Origin: Lachnospiraceae bacterium
Lineage (GTDB): Bacteria; Bacillota_A; Clostridia; Lachnospirales; Lachnospiraceae
NCBI GenBank assembly: GCA_017540915.1
Contig: JAFYAD010000049.1
Span: 1-5,257 of the forward strand
Length of the DNA stretch: 5,257 nt
Direction: 5' to 3'
In this document: positions 1-5,257 of the stretch, piece after piece
How positions within the stretch are numbered: the first letter of the stretch is position 1
How the letters are laid out: the number at the start of each line of letters is the position of its first letter
Notes under the pieces: generated by a model
The model's input: only the letters and a program-made list of their open reading frames with translations
Told to the model about the DNA's origin: nothing
The model's database searches: none
Program-made: the position numbers and the translations under genes

Positions 1-348
1 AGACTCTCTCTCCAAAACAACCGTACTACCGTTTGCAGTGGCAACAAAGCCTTCAAACTGCGCATTTGTAATAGTCTGATTGAATGTAACGGTAACAGTA
101 GTCTTTGTGGAAAGGTGCTCGCCGGATCTTGAGTGATTTGCTATAACTCTGAATGTACACCAACCCTCATGCGCAACAGTCTGGTCTTTATTCAGTGTAA
201 CTGACCAGCAGTCGCCCGCATCTACATGCTGATGCTCTCCGGGTGTCAGATCATCCGGAAGCTTTGCGCCTTCAGAACCTGAACCTGTGGCATAAACCAT
301 CTCTACGGCATCATCTTCGATCATTACTATCGGCTTTTCGTATTTCAT
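1..348 (-). CDS. Small uncharacterised protein with leader-like N-terminus (3' end outside window)
   Basis: The frame is open for 116 codons from the ATG at 348 to the left edge, so the C-terminus is missing. The start is firm: a strong Shine-Dalgarno (AAGGGAGG) sits 8 nt upstream and a near-consensus promoter lies about 140 nt further up. The protein begins MKYEKPIVMIEDDAVEM, followed by VYATGSGSEG around residues 18-27. This first part is acidic and has no hydrophobic core, so it is not a Sec signal peptide. The rest looks beta-rich, with alternating Thr/Val stretches near residues 81-91, a DCW at 46-48 and a GWC at 62-64 that could form a disulfide or metal pair. From memory, short Clostridia proteins beginning K-Y-E-K-P and then V-Y-A-x-(S/G)-G are frequent and unassigned, and some resemble peptides with a cleavable leader. 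I do not recognise a named family and assign no function. It is transcribed in the same direction as the polysaccharide operon upstream but appears to have its own promoter. Confidence 0.85.
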   Translation of the reverse strand, partial: MKYEKPIVMIEDDAVEMVYATGSGSEGAKLPDDLTPGEHQHVDAGDCWSVTLNKDQTVAHEGWCTFRVIANHSRSGEHLSTKTTVTVTFNQTITNAQFEGFVATANGSTVVLERES

Positions 349-356
349 GTTCTTAT

Positions 357-364
357 CCTCCCTT
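357..364 (-). promoter_or_regulatory. Strong Shine-Dalgarno of the small 1-348 gene
   Basis: The minus strand reads AAGGGAGG, then ataagaac (8 nt), then ATG. This is an almost full match to the anti-Shine-Dalgarno sequence with ideal spacing and fixes the start at 348. It lies 4 nt downstream of a predicted hairpin (369-410), so its exposure could depend on leader folding. Confidence 0.85.
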
Positions 365-368
365 TTAG

Positions 369-471
369 TGTGTATCGGTCGCTTTCATCAAAAACTTAAC
401 CCCGATCACATGGCATTTAAGCTACTTACAGGTCACACATCACAGCCATCGCCTTATGCCTTAGGATGCCA
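369..471 (-). promoter_or_regulatory. Candidate structured 5' leader RNA of the small gene
   Basis: Two sets of complementary segments stack next to each other on the minus strand. TGGCAT (471-466) can pair with ATGCCA (416-411), enclosing a 49-nt loop. Inside that helix, TAAG and CTTA segments could extend the pairing. Directly after it, TGTGATCGG (410-402) can pair with CCGAT-a-CACA (378-369), a 9-bp helix with one bulged A. The second helix ends 4 nt before the ribosome binding site. This arrangement would suit a translational or attenuation switch. I compared it from memory with common riboswitch consensus cores (c-di-GMP-I, fluoride, THF, purine, ZTP) and found no convincing match. The class is therefore unknown, and the pairing could be chance. 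Confidence 0.35.
426..449 (-). other. Possible seven-codon upstream ORF in the leader
   Basis: Within the leader the minus strand has ATG GCT GTG ATG TGT GAC CTG TAA, a potential peptide MAVMCDL. An AAGG lies 9 nt upstream of its ATG, a weak but placeable ribosome binding site. It falls inside the loop of the TGGCAT/ATGCCA helix, so translation could influence folding. A short ORF like this can easily arise by chance, hence the low confidence. Confidence 0.15.
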
Positions 472-494
472 ATCCGTAACCTAAATCTTTAACA

Positions 495-523
495 AGTATA
501 ACTTCTGTCCACAAATGTGTCAA
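495..523 (-). promoter_or_regulatory. Near-consensus sigma-A promoter for the small gene
   Basis: On the minus strand a perfect -35 box TTGACA (523-518) is followed by exactly 17 bp and a -10 box TATACT (500-495), one mismatch from TATAAT. The DNA just upstream of the -35 box is very AT-rich (runs of T and A around 524-550), which could act as an UP element. Transcription would begin near position 488, leaving an untranslated leader of roughly 140 nt before the ATG at 348. The quality suggests strong, housekeeping-type expression, independent of the operon to the right. Confidence 0.8.
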
Positions 524-560
524 TTGTTAAAAGGGTTAAAAAAAACAATGAAAATATATC

Positions 561-586
561 AAAATGCACTAAATGTGCTACATTTT
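561..586 (-). terminator. Candidate terminator hairpin after the lipoprotein gene
   Basis: The minus strand can fold AAAATG-(tag)-CAC, loop ATTTA, GTG-CATTTT: 9 base pairs with a 3-nt bulge. The stem begins at the last base of the lipoprotein stop codon. The 3' arm ends in TTTT and is followed by further T-rich sequence, including a run of eight T about 15 nt later (545-538). The stem is AT-rich, so this would be a weak intrinsic terminator. Its position between the operon end and a new promoter supports the role. Confidence 0.45.
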
Positions 587-2271
587 TAACCTGCCACCGC
601 AGTCAGCACCACAGCATTTCCTTCTTCATTTTGTGCCTTGGACCTGTCTCTTGCCCGGATGATAAGATAATATTTTGTACCTTTCTCGAGACCTGTCACC
701 TTGTCCTGGAACGGATAGGTGTGCAGGAGATCCCCGTTCTCATATCCGTCGCCAACCTTCGGCTTCAGCACCACCGACTCTGCCTTTGACAATTCCGGGT
801 CTTCCGAGAGATCAAAGGGTTCCTTTTGATAGTATAAAACATACTCTACCCCGTTTTTATCCAGAGCCACATCCCATCTCACTGTGATACCGCCCTCAGC
901 GGATACCGCTTCCCCTATGCCTATCCTGGGGGTCGGCGCCCCCGGAGGCCACTCAGTGGAATCATTATATACACTGGTCCAATGCGGAGCTTTCTTATCC
1001 TTCTTTGTCTGATGCTCCAGCACAAAATTATTTACCAGGGTCACTCCGCCATCAGTTATGTAGTGCATAAATCCGGTCTCATTTTCCGCGACCTTCATAT
1101 CCTCCAGCAGAAGATCCAGTCCTTTCTCTGAGTTACCCATCAGAGACGCCTTTAATTCATACTCCTCAGGCCCCTCCGCATATCCCAAGGACAGAACCTG
1201 AAAACCGTCAGGTCTCTCCGCTTCTGCCATGAGCTTCGGTGCGTAATTGTATCTGTTATCACCGTAATAATTTTCATTGAAGGCAGATGTGGAATTGGAA
1301 TCCAACATAAAGCTCTCATACATCACATAATCCACGAAATGCCTCGGATTGTATTTGTAGTGTGGAAGATATGGATTATAGAAAAAGATCCCCCTGTTCT
1401 GCAAAATATATTTATCCGGATAATCTTTTTTCAGTCTTTTGGTGAAATCCTTAACTCCCGTGGCAGTCCACTCAAACCGGGTCATGTTCACGTCCGCCTC
1501 GGAGGTATAGCTGTTGGGAGCGCAGGTATCTATGGTGTCGAGGAAAAGACCGTCGCAGCCAAGTCCTCTGCCATAGTCCTCATCCAGTATTTCCCTGATG
1601 CCCGGAATACCATCCTCACCGTCTATTGTCATGTCCAGGAGAACATCATACCATGCGGGATCACCGATATTGGTAAAAGCACAATTGAAGATCGGATTTA
1701 TGTCAGGCTTACCGTTATGATCGTTATCATCCAGATAATATGATGCATACCCCACTCCTGCGTCCGACGGTTTCCCAAGAGGATCAACATTATCAAATGT
1801 CGTATCTCCCGCAGTTCTCGGATCAACCCTCGGTCCTGTCTTATCTCCGGTATATCTACTGTCATTCAGCATGTCTTCCGGCGACAAACCGGCAGTTCTG
1901 AGATCCTCCCCTATGGAAATATATCCTAGCACGATGGTACCGCTGCTCCTTATCTCCTGAACCTGTTCTCTTGTGATATTTCCCATTCTCGGATGCAGTA
2001 TCACCAGCTCATACTGTTTGGCATTTTCTATGATATCCCGATCCAGAGCACCGTAATAGATCATGTAAGATGATTTTTTCTCATATTGGGTTTCCTGCGA
2101 AAACTCACCTCCAAAGGAACCTTCTCCCCCGGCATACTCATCCGCGCTTACATCGTAATCCGGCACCAGCACATTGTGCCGGAGCACCGGTCTGTCTGCC
2201 GTTTTGCAGGATGTCAAAAGGACCGTGCATGATATTAATATTGTCAGTATTAACCTGTTGTGTTTTTTCAT
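586..2271 (-). CDS. Secreted lipoprotein, GH114-like (polygalactosaminidase/TM1410 type) glycosidase with Fn3-like tail
   Basis: A 561-aa protein predicted to act at the cell surface on an alpha-1,4-galactosamine-type polysaccharide. I chose the ATG at 2271 rather than the in-frame one at 2313. It gives a clean lipoprotein signal (MKKHNR, hydrophobic stretch, LLTSC lipobox with Cys22) and has AGGTGA 8 nt upstream, while the 2313 start has no clear ribosome binding site. After a Gly/Glu-rich linker comes a TIM-barrel domain: YYGALD (72-77), GYISIGE (116-122), CDGLFLDTID (239-248), QNRGIFFYNP (291-300), YESF (318-321) and YITDGGVTLVNN (404-415). Asp245 and Glu319 are my candidates for the catalytic pair, by analogy with this family's Asp/Glu mechanism. 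An inserted loop D-N-D-H-N-G-K-P-D (182-190) resembles a calcium-binding loop. Residues from about 446 to the end fit a fibronectin type III domain (ITVRWD ... GLEKGTKYYLIIRARD). It is the last gene of the operon. Many GH114-like proteins lack proven substrates, so the specificity is inferred. Confidence 0.85.
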   Translation of the reverse strand: MKKHNRLILTILISCTVLLTSCKTADRPVLRHNVLVPDYDVSADEYAGGEGSFGGEFSQETQYEKKSSYMIYYGALDRDIIENAKQYELVILHPRMGNITREQVQEIRSSGTIVLGYISIGEDLRTAGLSPEDMLNDSRYTGDKTGPRVDPRTAGDTTFDNVDPLGKPSDAGVGYASYYLDDNDHNGKPDINPIFNCAFTNIGDPAWYDVLLDMTIDGEDGIPGIREILDEDYGRGLGCDGLFLDTIDTCAPNSYTSEADVNMTRFEWTATGVKDFTKRLKKDYPDKYILQNRGIFFYNPYLPHYKYNPRHFVDYVMYESFMLDSNSTSAFNENYYGDNRYNYAPKLMAEAERPDGFQVLSLGYAEGPEEYELKASLMGNSEKGLDLLLEDMKVAENETGFMHYITDGGVTLVNNFVLEHQTKKDKKAPHWTSVYNDSTEWPPGAPTPRIGIGEAVSAEGGITVRWDVALDKNGVEYVLYYQKEPFDLSEDPELSKAESVVLKPKVGDGYENGDLLHTYPFQDKVTGLEKGTKYYLIIRARDRSKAQNEEGNAVVLTAVAG

Positions 2272-2279
2272 ATACGATT

Positions 2280-2285
2280 TCACCT
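2280..2285 (-). promoter_or_regulatory. Ribosome binding site that selects the 2271 start
   Basis: AGGTGA lies 8 nt before the ATG at 2271, immediately ahead of a typical MKK lipoprotein signal peptide. The longer reading, starting at 2313, would put 14 extra polar residues before the signal peptide and lacks a purine-rich site at the right distance. Confidence 0.6.
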
Positions 2286-2313
2286 GTTTTCTGCTAACAT
2301 CAAAAGCCTGCAT

Positions 2314-3324
2314 TCATTTCAATTCAAACGAGGATCTTTCCGGCAGTATCTTTTCAAATGCACCGGTGAGTGCCCGGCTCATATCTTCAATTTCGGCTTT
2401 TGTACCCGAATCATTAATACAAATGACCTTCTGCTTTTGTCCTGTGATAAAACTGCAGATCCTGTCACAATTCTCATCCGTGCTCACGTATCTGAATCCC
2501 CGCAATGTATTGGCCGGAGTAAATCTTCCGGACAGCTTTGCCCACTCTCTGAATAAATACTGTGAGACATCTCCGGAGCTTCTGAATCTCGCATTCTTCA
2601 TCTTTTCAAAAGCCTGCGGCTCTTCCCCCCACACCTCGTCCATGACGGACTTTAACATCGGGGACGGATTATGTGCCGTAAAAAATCCCGTGAATCTCGG
2701 TATCATCGAATCCAAAATATTATAGAAAAAATAGAGAGGAGGATAGCCTATCTTAAAATATGCGCGGGGCTGCCTTTTTATGTTCTCTCTCTTATCAAAA
2801 TGCTTTGCCAGCGCCATGGTATTATTGGTATAAATATAGGTCATGACGGGATTTTCCGTGTTCGCCACCACAGGCTGGAACGCCAGCATATCGCAGGGTT
2901 TCCCCTGCCTGAAAAAATACTCTCGCCCTACCCTGTCCGTCAGGAACATGTCGTCATTGAAATAAACAAAATGTTCCGCAAGATCAGGTATCCTGTTCAG
3001 ATATGCTTCTATCAGATTACTGTTGAAAACCGGCAGGATCTCTTCCGGCATGATATCGGAATGTTTTACAATGTTCATTTTTTCCGATGACGCATTAAGC
3101 CACTCAGGTATCTGATCATCCGTCACAAAATGTATCTTTCTGACCCAGCCGGCAAACTTTTCAACGCCCCTGAACCAGTACCTGAGCGCCCCGTAATCCC
3201 TGAATTCCGAGGACCGGTAAGGAAATTCGCCCGACTTCTCGTATTCTCTTTTTTTCTCCTGCCAGAGTGGATCTTTACTGTCTACCCACAGCAGCACAAA
3301 ATCAATGTCGTAATCTTCTCTCAT
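2314..3324 (-). CDS. Stealth-family sugar-phosphate transferase (capsule/surface polymer phosphotransferase)
   Basis: A complete 336-aa Stealth protein, the family that includes bacterial capsule hexose-1-phosphate transferases and the catalytic part of animal GlcNAc-1-phosphotransferase. Such enzymes transfer a sugar 1-phosphate from a nucleotide sugar to a hydroxyl of the acceptor, making phosphodiester links. All four conserved regions are visible. CR1 is IDFVLLWVDSKDPLW (7-21). CR2 runs from about FRDYGALRYWFR (41-52) through VRKIHFVTDDQIPEWL (61-76) to YFNDDMFL (121-128). CR3 includes TAHNPSPMLK (216-225). CR4 is ICINDSG (301-307) ending LPERSSFE (327-334). There is no signal peptide or membrane segment, so it is cytoplasmic. 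The ATG at 3324 has a weak GGA site 8 nt upstream. It lies 38 nt after the nucleotidyltransferase gene, and its TGA directly abuts the unused upstream ATG of the lipoprotein gene. The exact sugar cannot be read from the sequence. Confidence 0.92.
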   Translation of the reverse strand: MREDYDIDFVLLWVDSKDPLWQEKKREYEKSGEFPYRSSEFRDYGALRYWFRGVEKFAGWVRKIHFVTDDQIPEWLNASSEKMNIVKHSDIMPEEILPVFNSNLIEAYLNRIPDLAEHFVYFNDDMFLTDRVGREYFFRQGKPCDMLAFQPVVANTENPVMTYIYTNNTMALAKHFDKRENIKRQPRAYFKIGYPPLYFFYNILDSMIPRFTGFFTAHNPSPMLKSVMDEVWGEEPQAFEKMKNARFRSSGDVSQYLFREWAKLSGRFTPANTLRGFRYVSTDENCDRICSFITGQKQKVICINDSGTKAEIEDMSRALTGAFEKILPERSSFELK

Positions 3325-3362
3325 AGATTCATTCCAAAAAATCTACCGTTCACAGTCCGTTT

Positions 3363-4601
3363 TTATTCAAACAGCCTCATGCCGGCCGCTATCTTTCCCC
3401 TCTCGCCCGCATTTTTCAAAATATCACCGGTCTTAATACCACGAAGCTTTCGATTGTTGACGAGGAAACGCACCAGAGTCACCACCCACAGCACGGGCCA
3501 GATCAGGAAAACTCTTCCCGCCACAGGAAAATTCAGATGCATCTGGTGATGAAACTCCCTGAAATAATCCCAAAATCCCGTTCCACGCAGATTCACCATC
3601 CGGTCGTCCCCGGCTTTTCCGAACTCTCCGCCTTCGAACATGTCCACCAGAAAAGCATCTTCCCAATCCTTGAGCGGACTGTGACAATCATCGCATAACA
3701 TCGATGCCTTGGAGATATTCACCCCAAGATAACAACACGAAAGCCTTGTCAGGGCATCCGCGAATCCCGCTATCTTAAGCTTATTCAGGTAACCCTTCAA
3801 CTCCCCGGCAACTTTTTCATCGAAGTCCTCGTTTTGTAAAAACACAGCCCAGTCCAGCAGCATCTTTATCCCCATACCTTTTCGCATAAAATGCTGCAGG
3901 GCATGTATCACGATGGATAAGCCCAAAGCTGCACTGTCATATATATATGTCGATTCACCTGCATAAACAAATTCTTTTCTTCTCCCACAGCCTGCTGCCG
4001 CAAGCTCATTTAAAAGCCTGTTGGCGTTCTCATTATCAAAGGGCTCTGCCATTTCCGTGTGCAGCTCCAGCAGAACATTTCCCGGTGACATAAACTCAAT
4101 GTGATGGAGTGAGTGGGGCTCACTGTCCCGGACAAATCCATTCTTTTCCAAAAGCTCACAGGCTCTGTCCGCATCATTTCTGTCAGCCAGCAATATATCC
4201 ACATCGGAGCTTTTCCTGTATTCAGGGCCGGGATAAAGCTTTGCGATGGATATTCCCTTCAACAACACGCAGCCGATCTTTTCTTCATCAAACAAGCGCA
4301 TTACGCCGGAGGTACATGATAATATCTGATAGAAATCCATACAGCATTCCGCCGTCTTTTTATCCAGCGCATCAAACCGGTAGGACGAGGCCTTCCAGAA
4401 ATCATAGGTGAGGGGCAGGATCTTCTGCGTCTCCAGTACCCGGCTTATCTTTGCAAATGCTTCAAAACCATTGGGATCTTCCGGAGTATGAATTCCGATA
4501 ATGCCATTTCCGTCCAGAAGATCCGTGAGGTCTCCTGCACCCATGACCGTGGTCTTTAATATATTCAAAACATACTGTTGTATCTCATCAACCTTACGCA
4601 T
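3363..4601 (-). CDS. Nucleotidyltransferase-fold protein, PF14907 (NTP_transf_5) type
   Basis: A 412-aa protein with the hallmarks of the uncharacterised nucleotidyltransferase family PF14907. They are CVLLKGISIAKLYPGPEYR (111-129), then SSDVDILL (131-138) with the D-x-D pair Asp133/Asp135 that would bind metal and nucleotide, then LLELHTEM (177-184), then the helical HALQHFMRKG ... LLDWAVFL (233-255). The spacing matches the family pattern as I know it. Near the C-terminus a hydrophobic, Trp/Val-rich stretch (about 363-381, IWPVLWVVTLV) followed by basic residues suggests membrane contact. Substrate and product are unknown for most members. They occur in surface-polysaccharide and peptide-modification loci, and its place between a probable membrane protein and a Stealth transferase suggests the former. 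The ATG at 4601 is preceded by GGAG with 8-nt spacing. No truncation is apparent. Confidence 0.85.
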   Translation of the reverse strand: MRKVDEIQQYVLNILKTTVMGAGDLTDLLDGNGIIGIHTPEDPNGFEAFAKISRVLETQKILPLTYDFWKASSYRFDALDKKTAECCMDFYQILSCTSGVMRLFDEEKIGCVLLKGISIAKLYPGPEYRKSSDVDILLADRNDADRACELLEKNGFVRDSEPHSLHHIEFMSPGNVLLELHTEMAEPFDNENANRLLNELAAAGCGRRKEFVYAGESTYIYDSAALGLSIVIHALQHFMRKGMGIKMLLDWAVFLQNEDFDEKVAGELKGYLNKLKIAGFADALTRLSCCYLGVNISKASMLCDDCHSPLKDWEDAFLVDMFEGGEFGKAGDDRMVNLRGTGFWDYFREFHHQMHLNFPVAGRVFLIWPVLWVVTLVRFLVNNRKLRGIKTGDILKNAGERGKIAAGMRLFE

Positions 4602-4680
4602 TGCTCAAACTCCGGCTCCATCTCAGATCCCATAAACAGACTTCTGTCACCTGACACCCACTGTTCTCACTGAAGCTTTC

Positions 4681-5257
4681 TCACTCCATCTCATCGGACC
4701 ATAGTCCCAGATAGTAGAAATTCTGCGTGTTCTGCTCAATGTAATAGCACACAAAATCATCATTTTCGAAAAAAACCTTCAGCTCACCGGGATAGTATTC
4801 TTCAAAATCCCTGCACCATCTGGCAAGCTTTGATTCCAGCTCTGTCCTTATGGCGACATTTTTATAATTCTCCGAGCTGCCAAAATAATATGTTTTCTCT
4901 TCATCTACAAGATCATCCGATATGGGTACCGCATATATATCATCTCCCACAGTGGGATAATCCCAGTCCATGTTCTGATATTTATTGTCTGCCAAAAGCG
5001 CAGGATACTCATAAAAATGATCCTGTCCGTAGCACAGAGAATTCTTTTCCAAAAATATGAATATCTTTTCCGTAGGGATAAGATAATCATAAAGATATGC
5101 CCCGTTTATGAAATCCACAAGCTCCTCGTGATAACCGTACTCCACCATCTGATACAGATCGTCGGTGGGTGACACGATGGTGTATGAAAACTTCGGATAC
5201 CTGGATGTTATCTCCTGCGTCACCATAACGGCTTCGTCAAGCCTTGTCATGGACATG
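4681..5257 (-). CDS. C-terminal soluble domain of a probable large membrane protein (5' end outside window)
   Basis: The frame is open from the right edge to a TGA at 4681, giving at least 191 residues. An ATG occurs at 5256, but there is no room to see a ribosome binding site, and the residues after it look like the middle of a folded domain, so I treat the gene as partial. The visible part is acidic and rich in Tyr and Phe, with no membrane segment. Recognisable stretches are RYPKFSYTIVSPTDDLYQMVEYGYHEELVDF (in part), IPTEKIFIFLEK, and CYYIEQNTQNFYYLGLW near the end. From memory, this pattern occurs at the C-terminus of large multi-membrane-span, glycosyltransferase-like proteins of Lachnospiraceae, where it would lie outside the membrane. 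I could not verify this here. It is 79 nt upstream of the nucleotidyltransferase gene on the same strand and probably heads the visible part of the operon. Confidence 0.75.
   Translation of the reverse strand, partial: MSMTRLDEAVMVTQEITSRYPKFSYTIVSPTDDLYQMVEYGYHEELVDFINGAYLYDYLIPTEKIFIFLEKNSLCYGQDHFYEYPALLADNKYQNMDWDYPTVGDDIYAVPISDDLVDEEKTYYFGSSENYKNVAIRTELESKLARWCRDFEEYYPGELKVFFENDDFVCYYIEQNTQNFYYLGLWSDEME

Noticed and set aside
446..463. Direct repeat TAAGGC twice in the leader
   Set aside because: Two short copies are too few to be a CRISPR, iteron or regulatory array.
400..471. Leader as a fluoride or c-di-GMP-I riboswitch (it contains GGCGATGG)
   Set aside because: The remaining conserved parts of those classes, such as the CUGAUG-UCCUAC-like tail or the GACGCAAAGCC core, are absent.
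517..887. Plus-strand open frames of 70 and 90 codons overlapping the end of the lipoprotein gene
   Set aside because: They lie opposite a well-supported 561-aa gene, have compositionally odd Cys/His/Pro-rich products, and show no ribosome binding site or domain.
1339..1743. Plus-strand 134-codon frame inside the lipoprotein gene
   Set aside because: It is the antisense shadow of the GH114-like barrel coding region, with no independent start signal.
2174..2725. Plus-strand 183-codon frame across the lipoprotein/Stealth junction
   Set aside because: It crosses two real genes in antisense. Its length reflects low stop density in that frame, and the product resembles no known family.
2671..3549. 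Two plus-strand 139-codon frames opposite the Stealth and nucleotidyltransferase genes
   Set aside because: They are antisense to strongly conserved domains and have no promoter or ribosome binding site.
4010..4411. Short frames on both strands within the nucleotidyltransferase gene
   Set aside because: They are shadows of the region coding for the SSDVDILL nucleotidyltransferase core.
4629..4658. Short inverted repeats (ACAGA/TCTGT and TGTCA/TGACA) between the membrane-protein end and the nucleotidyltransferase gene
   Set aside because: The stems are only 5 bp, have 2-nt loops and lack a T-run, so they do not make a convincing terminator or operator.

Overview
This window looks like part of a Clostridia genome, most likely Lachnospiraceae of the Butyrivibrio/Roseburia type. 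That placement is an inference from protein style: Gram-positive lipoprotein, AAGGGAGG-type Shine-Dalgarno, moderate GC coding sequence, AT-rich intergenic DNA, and protein types I associate with that family. No rRNA, tRNA, insertion sequence, CRISPR array or phage gene is visible. Every gene I can support lies on the minus strand, so the reading order is from right to left.

Right part (5257 down to 586): four closely spaced genes that probably form one operon. They are (1) the C-terminal end of a protein that is probably a large membrane protein cut by the window edge, (2) a 412-aa nucleotidyltransferase-fold protein of the PF14907 type, (3) a complete 336-aa Stealth-type sugar-phosphate transferase with all four conserved regions, and (4) a secreted lipoprotein with a GH114-like (endo-alpha-1,4-polygalactosaminidase/TM1410) TIM barrel and a C-terminal Fn3-like domain. 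The gaps are about 79, 38 and 42 nt. The set reads as a surface-polysaccharide locus. A Stealth enzyme would build phosphodiester-linked sugar units in the cytoplasm, the PF14907 protein has an undefined role, and a cell-surface hydrolase would trim or release a galactosamine-type polymer. An AT-rich hairpin that begins at the last stop codon is a candidate terminator.

Left part (about 561 down to 1): a near-consensus housekeeping promoter (TTGACA, 17 bp, TATACT) drives a leader of about 140 nt that can fold into nested helices ending just upstream of a strong ribosome binding site. Behind it lies a small non-classical protein (at least 116 aa, cut by the left edge). Its N-terminus is an acidic leader-like segment (M-K-Y-E-K-P ... 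V-Y-A-T-G-S-G) followed by a beta-rich body with a D-C-W / G-W-C pair. This separately promoted gene and its folded leader are the least explained part of the window.
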